A stretch of DNA of 64,000 nucleotides, taken from NCBI RefSeq assembly GCF_036670015.1, contig NZ_CP137636.1:164501-228500 (forward strand). The letters run 5' to 3'. The position numbers and the translations under genes were made by a program. The notes below the pieces were generated by a model. That model did not search any database. It worked only from the letters and a program-made list of their open reading frames with translations, and was not told the DNA's origin. The DNA comes from Niallia sp. XMNu-256. GTDB lineage: Bacteria; Bacillota; Bacilli; Bacillales; Cytobacillaceae. Below are positions 34,414 to 42,953 of the stretch, in pieces (within the stretch, counting starts at the first letter, position 1; each line of letters opens with the position of its first letter).

Positions 34414-35946
34414 ATGTTTCCAGTAATTAAAGGAGCAAGTTATGTACTTGTTAACTCTCCTGATATGATCATTCACAACGGAACAACTCAAACACTAGAA
34501 AGAGAAACACACCCAGATTCAGAATATCTAAAGAAATTACCAGAACATATTCGATCATTTGAGGATAGTGTAGCTTACCCAGCTAACCAAGCTTACATAG
34601 GTGGTATTACTCCTCAAGAGCTTGCAGCAATGCCAAGACCATGGTTTGATAAGAAAATTGAAAACGCTTCAAGGTTTGGAAAATTTGGCGAAATCATGCC
34701 ACAAGACGAATTTTATGGTCTCTTAAAAGTATCAGATGCATTTGACCTTGTTTTAATTGAAAAGGGATTAATGGCTAGCATTAAGACCTCATTTGAAGAG
34801 CATCCGCTATTAAAAGACTTAACACCAAAGCTTGGTGAAGGCTATGAAATGGCTGACATTGAGAAGGCAGTGAATACCCAACATGCTGAGCCGCTTTATA
34901 TGAATAACGAGCTAGTGGGATGTGTGAAGAGAGCGCATGAACACGATAAAAACTTAACTTCACATATCATGACGGAAAACCTTGTTGTTAAAGCCTCAGG
35001 TATCCTAGCAGGATTACACTTAATCGATAAGTATGATGATATCAACCTAGAGGATATCGATTATATTATCGAGTGTTCAGAAGAAGCTTGTGGAGATATG
35101 AACCAAAGAGGTGGAGGTAACTTCGCAAAGGCAATCGGAGAAGTACTTGGATTAAAGAATGCTACCGGTTCAGATATTAGAAGTTTCTGTGCTGCCCCGT
35201 CACACGCACTTATTAGTGCTGCAGGTCTTGTAAAGTCTGGAATCTACAAGAATGTTCTTGTTGTAGCAGGGGGAGCTACTGCTAAACTTGCAATGAACGG
35301 GAAGGACCATGTAAAGAAAGATATGCCAATCATCGAAGACGTAATCGGTGGATTCGCTGTTCTTATTTCGGAAAATGATGGAGTTAGCCCAATTATACGA
35401 ACAGACGCTGTAGGAAGGCATACAGTAAGTGCTGGTGCATCACCACAGGCTGTTATGGACGCTCTTGTTGCTAAACCACTTGAGGCAGCGGGACTAACAT
35501 TTACAGATATTGATGTTTATTCTTCAGAAATGCAAAATCCTGAAGCAACAGAACCAGCAGGTGCTGGAGATGTTCCAACAGCCAACTATAAGATGATCGG
35601 GGCTCTTGCAGTTAAGAAAGGTCAATTAGAAAAGGCAAAACTCCCTGAATTCTTTAAGCAAGCTGGATACATTGGATTTGCGCCAACACAAGGACATATC
35701 CCTTCAGGTGTTCCTTCAATCGGGTTTGCAAGAGAACAAATTCTTGATGGATCAATCAATCGATTGATGGTTATCGGAAAAGGAAGCTTATTCCTTGGAA
35801 GAATGACAAACTTGTTTGATGGCTGTTCAATAATAGTTGAAAAGAATACTGGATTAGAAGAAGAGGCCGGTGCAGTTTCCAAAGAAGAAGTAAAGAGCAT
35901 GGTTGCAGAGGCTCTGAAGGATTTTGCTTCCTACCTGGTGAAGTAA
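34414..35946 (+). CDS. grdC: Glycine reductase protein C, large subunit GrdC
   Basis: With GrdD it forms protein C, which turns the carboxymethyl-selenoether of GrdA into an enzyme-bound acetyl thioester and releases acetyl phosphate. Thiolase/FabH-like fold: ECSEEACGDMNQRGGGNFAKA, FCAAPSHALISAAGLV and GFAPTQGHIPSGVPSIGFA. ATG 34414 (MFPVIKGASYVLVNS) follows TGGAGGTG, giving 510 residues; the frame is open to 34360 but without a start signal. AGA-rich arginine codons. Confidence 0.95.
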   Translation: MFPVIKGASYVLVNSPDMIIHNGTTQTLERETHPDSEYLKKLPEHIRSFEDSVAYPANQAYIGGITPQELAAMPRPWFDKKIENASRFGKFGEIMPQDEFYGLLKVSDAFDLVLIEKGLMASIKTSFEEHPLLKDLTPKLGEGYEMADIEKAVNTQHAEPLYMNNELVGCVKRAHEHDKNLTSHIMTENLVVKASGILAGLHLIDKYDDINLEDIDYIIECSEEACGDMNQRGGGNFAKAIGEVLGLKNATGSDIRSFCAAPSHALISAAGLVKSGIYKNVLVVAGGATAKLAMNGKDHVKKDMPIIEDVIGGFAVLISENDGVSPIIRTDAVGRHTVSAGASPQAVMDALVAKPLEAAGLTFTDIDVYSSEMQNPEATEPAGAGDVPTANYKMIGALAVKKGQLEKAKLPEFFKQAGYIGFAPTQGHIPSGVPSIGFAREQILDGSINRLMVIGKGSLFLGRMTNLFDGCSIIVEKNTGLEEEAGAVSKEEVKSMVAEALKDFASYLVK

Positions 35947-35957
35947 GGAGTGATAGC

Positions 35958-37124
35958 ATGTCAAATGACAACGTTAAAAATCTGATAGGTCAAGTGTTTA
36001 ATGAAATTGCGGATGCTATGGAGAGCGGAAGCTTTGGCAATAGAGTTAAAGTAGGTTTAACAACTCTGGGAAGTGAGCTTGGAGTTGAGGAGCTTGTAAA
36101 GGCTGCTGAAATGGCATCTAGAAAATATAGCGATTTTGAAGTGGTTTTAATTGGGCCTAAGGCTGATACGAAGCTTACTGTTTACGAAGTAGACTGTGAA
36201 GCCGATGCTCAAAAGAAAATGGAAGAGCTTCTTGATTCAAAAGAAATTCAAGGCTGCGTGACATTACATTATAACTTCCCAATTGGCGTTTCAACAGTTG
36301 GTAGAGTAGTCACTCCAGCAAAAGGCAAAGAGATGATCCTTGCTACAACTACCGGAACTTCCTCAACTCATAGAGTTGAAGGTATGGTAAAGAATGCTAT
36401 TTACGGGATCATTACTGCAAAGGCTTGTGGAATTGAAAATCCTACAGTTGGTATTCTAAATGTTGATGGAGCAAGACAGGTGGAAAGAGTGCTTAAAGAC
36501 CTTGTTTCAAAAGGATATGACATCAACTTTACTGAATCGGTTAGAGCAGACGGTGGAGCTATCATGAGAGGAAATGACCTTCTTACGGGAACACCTGATG
36601 TTATGATTACTGATTCGTTAACAGGAAATATTCTTATGAAAATGTTCTCTTCCTATAATACAGGCGGTAGCTATGAGGCTTCAGGCTATGGATATGGTCC
36701 AGGAGTTGGCGAAGGATATGGAAGACTCATCAATATTATCTCGAGAGCGTCTGGTGCTCCTGTTATTAGTGAAGCATTAAGATACTGTGCAACATGTGCT
36801 CAAAATAATATCATTGAAATTTCAAACAATGAATTCGCTAAGCTTGATAAGGCTGGTTTTAAGGATGTACTTTCAAAGCTTACCCAAGCAAGTGATAAGA
36901 AAGAAGCAAGTTCAGAAGAGGTGGTTGCTCCTCCGAAGAAGGTAGTAACACACGATATCGCTGGTATTGATATCCTGGAACTTGAAGATGCGGTACAAGA
37001 GCTGTGGAAAAAAGGTGTCTATGCAGAAGGTGGTATGGGATGTACGGGTCCGATCGTTCTTATATCTGATGATGAGGCGGACAGTGCTAAGGAAATATTA
37101 GCTGCAGCAGGTTTTATATCATAG
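35958..37124 (+). CDS. grdD: Glycine reductase protein C, small subunit GrdD
   Basis: Second subunit of protein C, carrying the acetyl group that is cleaved by phosphate to acetyl phosphate. PlsX-like fold with VKVGLTTLGSELGVEE, AIYGIITAKACGIENPTVG and YGYGPGVGEGYGRLI. Cys362 in GGMGCTGP near the C-terminus corresponds in position to the cysteine reported as acetyl carrier in the family (from memory). Length 388. Last gene of the operon; a terminator follows 7 bp later. Confidence 0.95.
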   Translation: MSNDNVKNLIGQVFNEIADAMESGSFGNRVKVGLTTLGSELGVEELVKAAEMASRKYSDFEVVLIGPKADTKLTVYEVDCEADAQKKMEELLDSKEIQGCVTLHYNFPIGVSTVGRVVTPAKGKEMILATTTGTSSTHRVEGMVKNAIYGIITAKACGIENPTVGILNVDGARQVERVLKDLVSKGYDINFTESVRADGGAIMRGNDLLTGTPDVMITDSLTGNILMKMFSSYNTGGSYEASGYGYGPGVGEGYGRLINIISRASGAPVISEALRYCATCAQNNIIEISNNEFAKLDKAGFKDVLSKLTQASDKKEASSEEVVAPPKKVVTHDIAGIDILELEDAVQELWKKGVYAEGGMGCTGPIVLISDDEADSAKEILAAAGFIS

Positions 37125-37131
37125 TTTTACT

Positions 37132-37163
37132 AAGGCTGGATTCCAATCGGGGTCCAGCTTTTT
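37132..37163 (+). terminator. grd operon terminator
   Basis: GCTGGA/TCCAGC stem extended by AAG/CTT (G bulged), followed by TTTTT. Confidence 0.85.
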
Positions 37164-37185
37164 ACGTATCTCACTATTTTATATC

Positions 37186-37251
37186 ATTCAAATAAAGACT
37201 TGAATGTTTGTAAATATACAGCATATACTTGATTCAAGTAAATACTTGAAT
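37186..37251 (+). promoter_or_regulatory. cad promoter with two CadC operators
   Basis: Two near-identical dyads, ATTCAAATAAAGACTTGAAT (37186-37205) and ATTCAAGTAAATACTTGAAT (37232-37251), match the known cad operator of plasmid pI258 in style. TTGAAT (37200-37205), 18 nt and TATACT (37224-37229) form the promoter. One operator covers the -35; the other starts just after the -10. Confidence 0.85.
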
Positions 37252-37267
37252 GAAATGAAGTGGGATA

Positions 37268-37657
37268 ATGAATAAAAAAGATAGCTGTGAGATTTACTGT
37301 TATGATGAAGAAAAGGTCAATCGAATTCAAAGGGATTTACGCACAGTAGATTTTTCTAGTGTTGCCCAAATGTTAAAGGCGATTGCGGATGAAAATCGAA
37401 CGAAAATTACTTATGCCTTATGTCAAGATGAGGAATTATGTGTGTGTGATATTGCAAATATCATAGGTGTTACTGTAGCGAATGCTTCCCATCATTTACG
37501 TACACTTCATAAACAAGGGATCGTGAAGTTTAGAAAAGAAGGGAAACTGGCATTTTATTCTTTAAATGATGAACATGTCAGACAAATCATGATGATTGCG
37601 CTGGCGCATAAGAAAGAGGTGAAAAATAATGTCAAATCAGCAAGCAAAACCAACTAA
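37268..37657 (+). CDS. cadC: CadC, ArsR-family metal-sensing repressor
   Basis: Winged-helix repressor of metal efflux that releases DNA on binding Cd(II), Pb(II) or Zn(II). The four metal-site cysteines Cys7, Cys11, Cys58 and Cys60 (SCEIYC; ELCVCDI) are at the same positions as in CadC of pI258. The recognition helix VANASHHLRTLHKQGIVKF is intact. Length 129. Two operators lie upstream. Its end overlaps the true cadA start by 29 bp, so the two genes are co-transcribed and probably translationally coupled. Confidence 0.93.
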   Translation: MNKKDSCEIYCYDEEKVNRIQRDLRTVDFSSVAQMLKAIADENRTKITYALCQDEELCVCDIANIIGVTVANASHHLRTLHKQGIVKFRKEGKLAFYSLNDEHVRQIMMIALAHKKEVKNNVKSASKTN

Positions 37658-39758
37658 AGACGAAATAAAAACATACCGAGTTCAAGGGTTTTCCTGAGCT
37701 GGCTGTGCAAAAACGTTCGAAACGAATGTAAAACGCCTGGATGGTGTTATAGATGCAAAGGTAAACTTTGGTGCTTCTAAAATTACGGTTATGGGCCATA
37801 CAACGATCGAAGCCCTTGAAAAAGCAGGTGCTTTTGAAAACCTAACATTACGAGGAGAAAATGAAGAAATGCTAAAGCCAGAACCGTTTTGGAAGCAGAA
37901 GGAAACCATCAAAGTTTATATTTCAGCCCTTTTACTTGTGGTTAGTTGGTTTTTAGGGGAGCAATATGGTGAAGAGCATTATCTTCAAATAATGGGTTAT
38001 GCAGCAACCATATTAATTGGTGGATACAGCCTTTTTATGAAAGGACTCAAAAATTTAAGTCGATTAAAGTTCGATATGAACACACTCATGACGATTGCTA
38101 TTATTGGTGCTGCCTTTATTGGTGAATGGGGTGAAGGGGCAACTGTTGTTATTTTATTTGCGATCAGTGAGGCCTTAGAGCGTTATTCAATGGATAAAGC
38201 TCGCCAATCGATTGAATCTTTAATGGAAATAGCTCCAAAAGAGGCATTGATTCGCCGTGGGAATATAGAAATGATGGTTCACGTGGATGAGATTGTCGTT
38301 GGCGATATTATGATCGTAAAGCCTGGTCAAAAGTTAGCAATGGATGGAATAGTTGTAAAGGGTACATCGACATTAAATCAGGCGGCCATTACCGGTGAGA
38401 GCATCCCTGTAACTAAAACAATTGCTGATGAGGTATTTGCTGGTACATTGAATGAAGAAGGTTTGTTGGAGGTAAAAGTAACAAAACAAGTTGAAGATAC
38501 GACATTATCGAAAATCATCCATCTTGTAGAAGAAGCTCAAGCAGAAAGAGCACCATCTCAAGCGTTTGTCGATAAATTTGCAAAATACTATACTCCAGCT
38601 ATTGTTGCTATTGCACTTCTAATTGCTGTTATTCCTCCATTACTTGGAGGGGATTGGAACGAATGGATTTATCAAGGTTTAGCTGTATTAGTAGTTGGTT
38701 GTCCTTGTGCCTTAGTTGTTTCTACACCTGTTGCGGTTGTTACAGCCATAGGCAATGCGGCAAAAAATGGCGTTTTAATTAAGGGTGGGGTCTATTTAGA
38801 GGAGGCAGGACACTTAAAAGCCATTGCTTTTGATAAAACAGGAACATTAACAAAAGGGATTCCTACTGTAACAGATATCATGACGTTTGTTGGGAATGAA
38901 AATGAGTGGATGAGCATAGCTGCAGCGATTGAAAAAGGATCACAACATCCACTTGCTTCAGCGATTATACGAAAAGCAGAGGAAAAAGGCTTAAAATTCA
39001 ATGATGTTACGGTTAGTGACTTCCGATCTATTACAGGTAAAGGCATTAAAGCAAAGGTCAATAACCAAATGTATTATGTCGGAAGCCTGAATCTTTTTAA
39101 GGAGTTATATGGCAGCATTGAAAATGACAAAGAACAAATGATTGTTGAAAGGCAGAACGAAGGAAAGTCTGTTATGATTTTGGGAACGGAAAAGGAAATT
39201 CTTTTGCTCATTGCTGTAGCTGATGAAACGAGGGAATCATCTAAAGCAGTAATTGGCAAGTTGAACAGTATGGGAATTCAAACTGTCATGCTGACAGGTG
39301 ATAACCGAAGGACTGCAATTGCCATTGGAAAAATAGTCGGGGTTTCTAATATTAAAGCTGACTTGCTTCCAGAAGGAAAGTTGAACTTCATTAAAAAACT
39401 TCGCGAAAACCATCAAAGTGTGGCGATGGTGGGGGATGGAGTGAACGATGCTCCAGCACTTGCGGCGTCAACAGTTGGTGTAGCGATGGGTGGTGCCGGA
39501 ACGGACACAGCATTAGAAACGGCTGATATTGCTTTAATGTCTGATGATTTAAGCAAGTTGCCATATACGATCAAATTAAGCCGTAAAGCCTTAACGATCA
39601 TTAAGCAAAATATCACTTTTTCTATTGCTATTAAACTAGTAGCATTGCTGTTGGTAATGCCTGGTTGGTTAACATTATGGATAGCGATATTTGCCGATAT
39701 GGGAGCAACATTACTTGTAACATTAAATAGTTTACGATTAATAAAAGTAAAAGAATAG
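37629..39758 (+). CDS. cadA: CadA-type Cd/Zn/Pb P-type ATPase with putative selenocysteine (UGA codon 23) in the HMA motif
   Basis: Heavy-metal efflux ATPase (P1B-2). Reading from ATG 37629, the single in-frame TGA at 37695-37697 (codon 23) stands where the first Cys of the HMA motif belongs: [19 protein letters not shown]. The frame continues to 39758, 709 residues, the family length. Six or more membrane helices; transport motif CPC (358-360), phosphorylated Asp402 in DKTGTLT, the HP motif in [18 protein letters not shown] and [11 protein letters not shown] are intact. If UGA were a stop, restart at ATG 37791 would give a 655-residue pump lacking the HMA domain. Host-like codons. Alternatives are a recent nonsense mutation or sequencing error; the Sec context makes recoding more attractive. 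Confidence 0.8.
37714..37724 (+). promoter_or_regulatory. Candidate SECIS hairpin of cadA
   Basis: Stem CGTT/AACG (4 bp) with loop CGA; the loop begins 20 nt after the UGA, between the spacings of grdB (18) and grdA (22), and has G at its second position. The stem is short, so this is suggestive only. Confidence 0.45.
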
Positions 39759-39879
39759 AAATAAGGGTTATCGCTAAAATTGAATATATGGAGACGGACA
39801 GTTTACTGTGCTTCGGGTTTAGCAATGATTTGAATCTCTTTTTACTTAGTAAGGTATCATTTGGGGACAATTTTTTGTA

Positions 39880-39922
39880 AAGACTTCTGCTGGTATAATA
39901 TACTGTCAGGAGTCTTTTTTTT
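39880..39922 (+). terminator. Terminator/attenuator upstream of the fluoride channel genes
   Basis: AGACTTCTG pairs with CAGGAGTCT (G-T tolerated), with inner GGTATA/TATACT-like pairing, followed by eight T. It lies just before the channel start, where fluoride riboswitches end in other Bacillus. I could not find the fluoride aptamer core upstream, so it may simply terminate cadCA. Confidence 0.65.
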
Positions 39923-39945
39923 GGGGAAACGGAGGGAATGTAATA

Positions 39946-40320
39946 GTGACTTATATATGGGTTGGTATAGCTGGATTTTTGGGAGCCACTTTAAGGTATC
40001 TAGTTGGGGTAGTTTTGTTTGAAGAAGGTACTGTATTTCCGTTGGCCACGTTAATTGTCAACTTATTAGGGAGCTTTTTGTTGGCTTGGCTAACAACTGT
40101 GGCTTTTATGAAATTTCCAATTCCCTCCCACTTCAAAACTGCCATAGGAACAGGCTTTGTTGGCTCATTCACGACTTTTTCAACATTTAGTGTGGAAACG
40201 GTAAAGTTATTTCAGGAAAACCATCTACTTTTAGGAATTATATATGTATTTGTTAGTTTGTTTGGAGGATTAGCAATGTGTCACTTAGGGTTTATAAAGA
40301 ATAGAGGAAGAAATTTATGA
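39946..40320 (+). CDS. crcB: Fluoride channel CrcB/FluC, subunit 1
   Basis: Small fluoride-exporting channel protein (124 residues, four hydrophobic helices). Family motifs GGxxGAxxRY-like (GFLGATLRYLVG), NLLGSFLLAW and the fluoride-path segment GFVGSFTTFSTFSVE are present. GTG 39946 follows GGAGGGAATG. Its end overlaps the second crcB by 4 bp (ATGA), as in species that make the channel from two paralogues. Confidence 0.93.
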   Translation: MTYIWVGIAGFLGATLRYLVGVVLFEEGTVFPLATLIVNLLGSFLLAWLTTVAFMKFPIPSHFKTAIGTGFVGSFTTFSTFSVETVKLFQENHLLLGIIYVFVSLFGGLAMCHLGFIKNRGRNL

Positions 40321-40679
40321 CTTTAGGCAATTTGCTGTTAGTGGGAGTTGGTGGGTTTTTCGGAGCAATCACGCGTTTTTCGGTGAGTCAATTTATCAAT
40401 AATAGATTTACTTTCAATATACCTATGGCAACTTTAATAATAAATTTATTAGGTTCTTTTCTTCTCGGATTAATCTTTGGATTGGGTTTAAGTCAACCCC
40501 TTTTATGGCTGTTCGGTACTGGCTATCTGGGAGCATTTACGACATTTTCAACATTCAAATTAGAGGGAGTACAGCTTCACTTAAACAATAGAAAAAAGGA
40601 ATTCTATATATATAACGGCATTACTTATTGTGGTGGCATTACCTTGGCTTATTTAGGTTTTATGATGGGCCAATTTTAG
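40317..40679 (+). CDS. crcB: Fluoride channel CrcB/FluC, subunit 2
   Basis: Second FluC subunit, 120 residues. GFFGAITRFSVSQF, NLLGSFLLGLIFG and GYLGAFTTFSTFKLE correspond to the motifs in subunit 1. Translation is coupled through the ATGA overlap. Protects the cytoplasm from weak-acid accumulation of fluoride. The ion-pore Asn and Phe residues are conserved. Confidence 0.93.
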   Translation: MTLGNLLLVGVGGFFGAITRFSVSQFINNRFTFNIPMATLIINLLGSFLLGLIFGLGLSQPLLWLFGTGYLGAFTTFSTFKLEGVQLHLNNRKKEFYIYNGITYCGGITLAYLGFMMGQF

Positions 40680-40892
40680 TATGGGTGATGATTGGGTAAT
40701 CATAGATCAAATGAGAAACAGAAAACTTTACTTGATGATTTATATATCCTAAACTTATAGAATAACTATCTAATAATTTTAACTTGATGCAAACTTTTGA
40801 ATATAATTTTGTTTTAATGAGAATTGTCACAGGATTGAATGTTAATTCTAAAAAATGTTTTACCTAAAGACGGACTGAAAGGGTGTTAACCA

Positions 40893-41885
40893 ATGAAATT
40901 AAGTATATTAGACCAAGCTCCTATCACAAAGGGGAATACGGATGCAGATGCTCTAAAAAAAGCAGCAGAATTGGCTATTTTGGGAGATGAGTTAGGTTAT
41001 CATCGAATGTGGATGGCTGAACACCATGGAGGCAGACATTATGCAAGTTCAGCTCCTGAAGTGACGACAGCTCATTTGGCAGCAAAAACGGAGAGAATTC
41101 GTGTCGGAACAGGGGGAGTGATGTTAATGCATTATTCCCCATTGAAACTCGCAGAAGTGTTTAAAACGTTAAGCGCCTTATCACCAGGTCGTATTGATTT
41201 TGGTATTGGTCGAGCTCCTGGAGGAGATAACAATGCGATTTATGCTTTATCGCAAGGTCGGCCACCGATGTTAGACAATTTATATGAAAAGTTTGATACA
41301 ACCCTACAGTTGATCAACGACGAAGTCCCTGAAGATGGTTGGTACAGTAATGCCATTGCAACTCCGTCACAGGTCGTTCTGCCAGAAGCTTGGCTATTAG
41401 GATCGACGGGCAATAGCGCGGTTCAAGCTGGAAAAAGAGGGGTAGGGTACTCGTTCGCTCAATTTTTCAATGGTGAATTGAGCAAAGAGATTTTAGATGC
41501 ATATAGAAGCAACTTCCAACCTTCAGCATTTATGGAGAAGCCACAAATTAATGTTTCTTATATGGTAACAACAGCCGAAACAAAAGAAGAAGCGGAATTT
41601 GAGGCAAGACCACAAGAAATTTGGCGTTTGTTGTTTAGAAGAGGCCAGATCACTTCAGTTATGACTCCTGAAGAAGCCCATGAATATCCATTGACAGAGA
41701 TGGAACGTATGCTTATTCAAGAAAATCGTAAAATTCATTTAGTAGGCGATGCAAAGGAAATTGCCGCGAAGTTACAAGAAGAACAGGAACGCTATGGATT
41801 TGATGAAGCCGTGATTTGTAGTATTCCTCATTCACAAGAAAAACGCCTGAATGTATACCGACTATTAGCTAGGGAACTATTATAG
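40893..41885 (+). CDS. LLM-class flavin-dependent oxidoreductase
   Basis: Luciferase-like monooxygenase of the YddN/MsnO8 type (330 residues). It opens with LSILDQAPITKGNTDADAL, followed by GYHRMWMAEHHGGRHYASSAPEV and RIDFGIGRAPGGDNNAIYAL. FMN-dependent; substrate unknown. It is not in an obvious operon; 213 bp of leaderless AT-rich DNA lie upstream with no recognised element. Confidence 0.88.
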   Translation: MKLSILDQAPITKGNTDADALKKAAELAILGDELGYHRMWMAEHHGGRHYASSAPEVTTAHLAAKTERIRVGTGGVMLMHYSPLKLAEVFKTLSALSPGRIDFGIGRAPGGDNNAIYALSQGRPPMLDNLYEKFDTTLQLINDEVPEDGWYSNAIATPSQVVLPEAWLLGSTGNSAVQAGKRGVGYSFAQFFNGELSKEILDAYRSNFQPSAFMEKPQINVSYMVTTAETKEEAEFEARPQEIWRLLFRRGQITSVMTPEEAHEYPLTEMERMLIQENRKIHLVGDAKEIAAKLQEEQERYGFDEAVICSIPHSQEKRLNVYRLLARELL

Positions 41886-41988
41886 CTTAACCTTATAATT
41901 TCAAAAAATTCCTATGACAAAAAAGAAAGACTCGTTCTCTCTATGAAATCGAGTCTTTTTCCTTATAATATGTAAGATTATCTCATGT

Positions 41989-42705
41989 TCAGGATTTCTT
42001 TGCTACAATGACCAGTGCAGGTGAGTCGATGGAGTGAGCCTCTCCTTTAAAGTTTCCGTGTACATTAACCACTCCAAAGCCAGCTACTTTAAGCAATGAA
42101 ATGAGTTGTTGAGATATAATTGGAAATAATGGCATGGTGTTTTCAATCGTCTTCTCATTAACCGTTAATCTTGTACTAAAAAGAATATGCTCATCCTTCT
42201 TTTCATAATGCCTCGTAAAAGTGAAGTCTTCTTTTTCAATCACTGGAAATGAGAAATCGTGTTTAGTTAATACCCGATCATAATTCACTTGCTGAATTAT
42301 CAGGACCCCATTCTGTCCCAATTTTAAATAACATTTCTTTAAAAAGATTTCAATCTCTCTAGTATTCGATAAATGGGGAAGTGTGTTTCCGAGGCAGAGG
42401 ATTCCATCAAAGCTCCCTTGAATTTCATCAATTTCCTCCATCGATTTGGTAAAGACGGATAAATCTATTCCCCTAGAACTAGCCTTATCTTGAATGGATT
42501 GTGCCATCGTTTCTTCTGGCTCTGATGCAGTAACTTTTATGCCTTTCTCTGCAAGAGCAATAGCCATATTGCCCGTGCCAGCACCTATATCCAGGATCGT
42601 GCTTCCCTCAGGAAGGTGTTGAGATATAAACGAGAAGGCAGTTTGATTTAAAGGGAAAATTTGATCATAATATGCTGTTAAGTCATTATAAAAAGACAAG
42701 GTCAT
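41989..42705 (-). CDS. Class I SAM-dependent methyltransferase
   Basis: 238 residues with the SAM-binding glycine loop ILDIGAGTGNMAIALAEKG, acidic motif VTASEPEE and GSFDGILCLGNTLPHL. Target unknown. The ribosome site GGAGCAA precedes the start. It converges with the oxidoreductase gene. Confidence 0.85.
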   Translation of the reverse strand: MTLSFYNDLTAYYDQIFPLNQTAFSFISQHLPEGSTILDIGAGTGNMAIALAEKGIKVTASEPEETMAQSIQDKASSRGIDLSVFTKSMEEIDEIQGSFDGILCLGNTLPHLSNTREIEIFLKKCYLKLGQNGVLIIQQVNYDRVLTKHDFSFPVIEKEDFTFTRHYEKKDEHILFSTRLTVNEKTIENTMPLFPIISQQLISLLKVAGFGVVNVHGNFKGEAHSIDSPALVIVAKKS

Positions 42706-42953
42706 TGCTCCTTTTCTGAACGTTACAGTTTATCACTTTATTTTAGTATACTCAGCGCTTCGTATTCCTAGCAACTACAAAGAGAGAATGGTTTCTCATA
42801 GATAAAATAGGCCATTAGAAATGACTTACTGACGTAATATTGTTAGAATAGTAAGTAACTAATAAAATAAATCGGACCTTTCTTATTTTATCCTAGAAAA
42901 CTAAAAGCAACTAACTAGGATTCTATTAATAAGGCACCGTTAAAGGAGGAATT

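Noticed and set aside
39759-39945. Fluoride riboswitch upstream of crcB
   Set aside because: The terminator is in the right position, but the GGCGATGG...AAACGCT aptamer core was not found.
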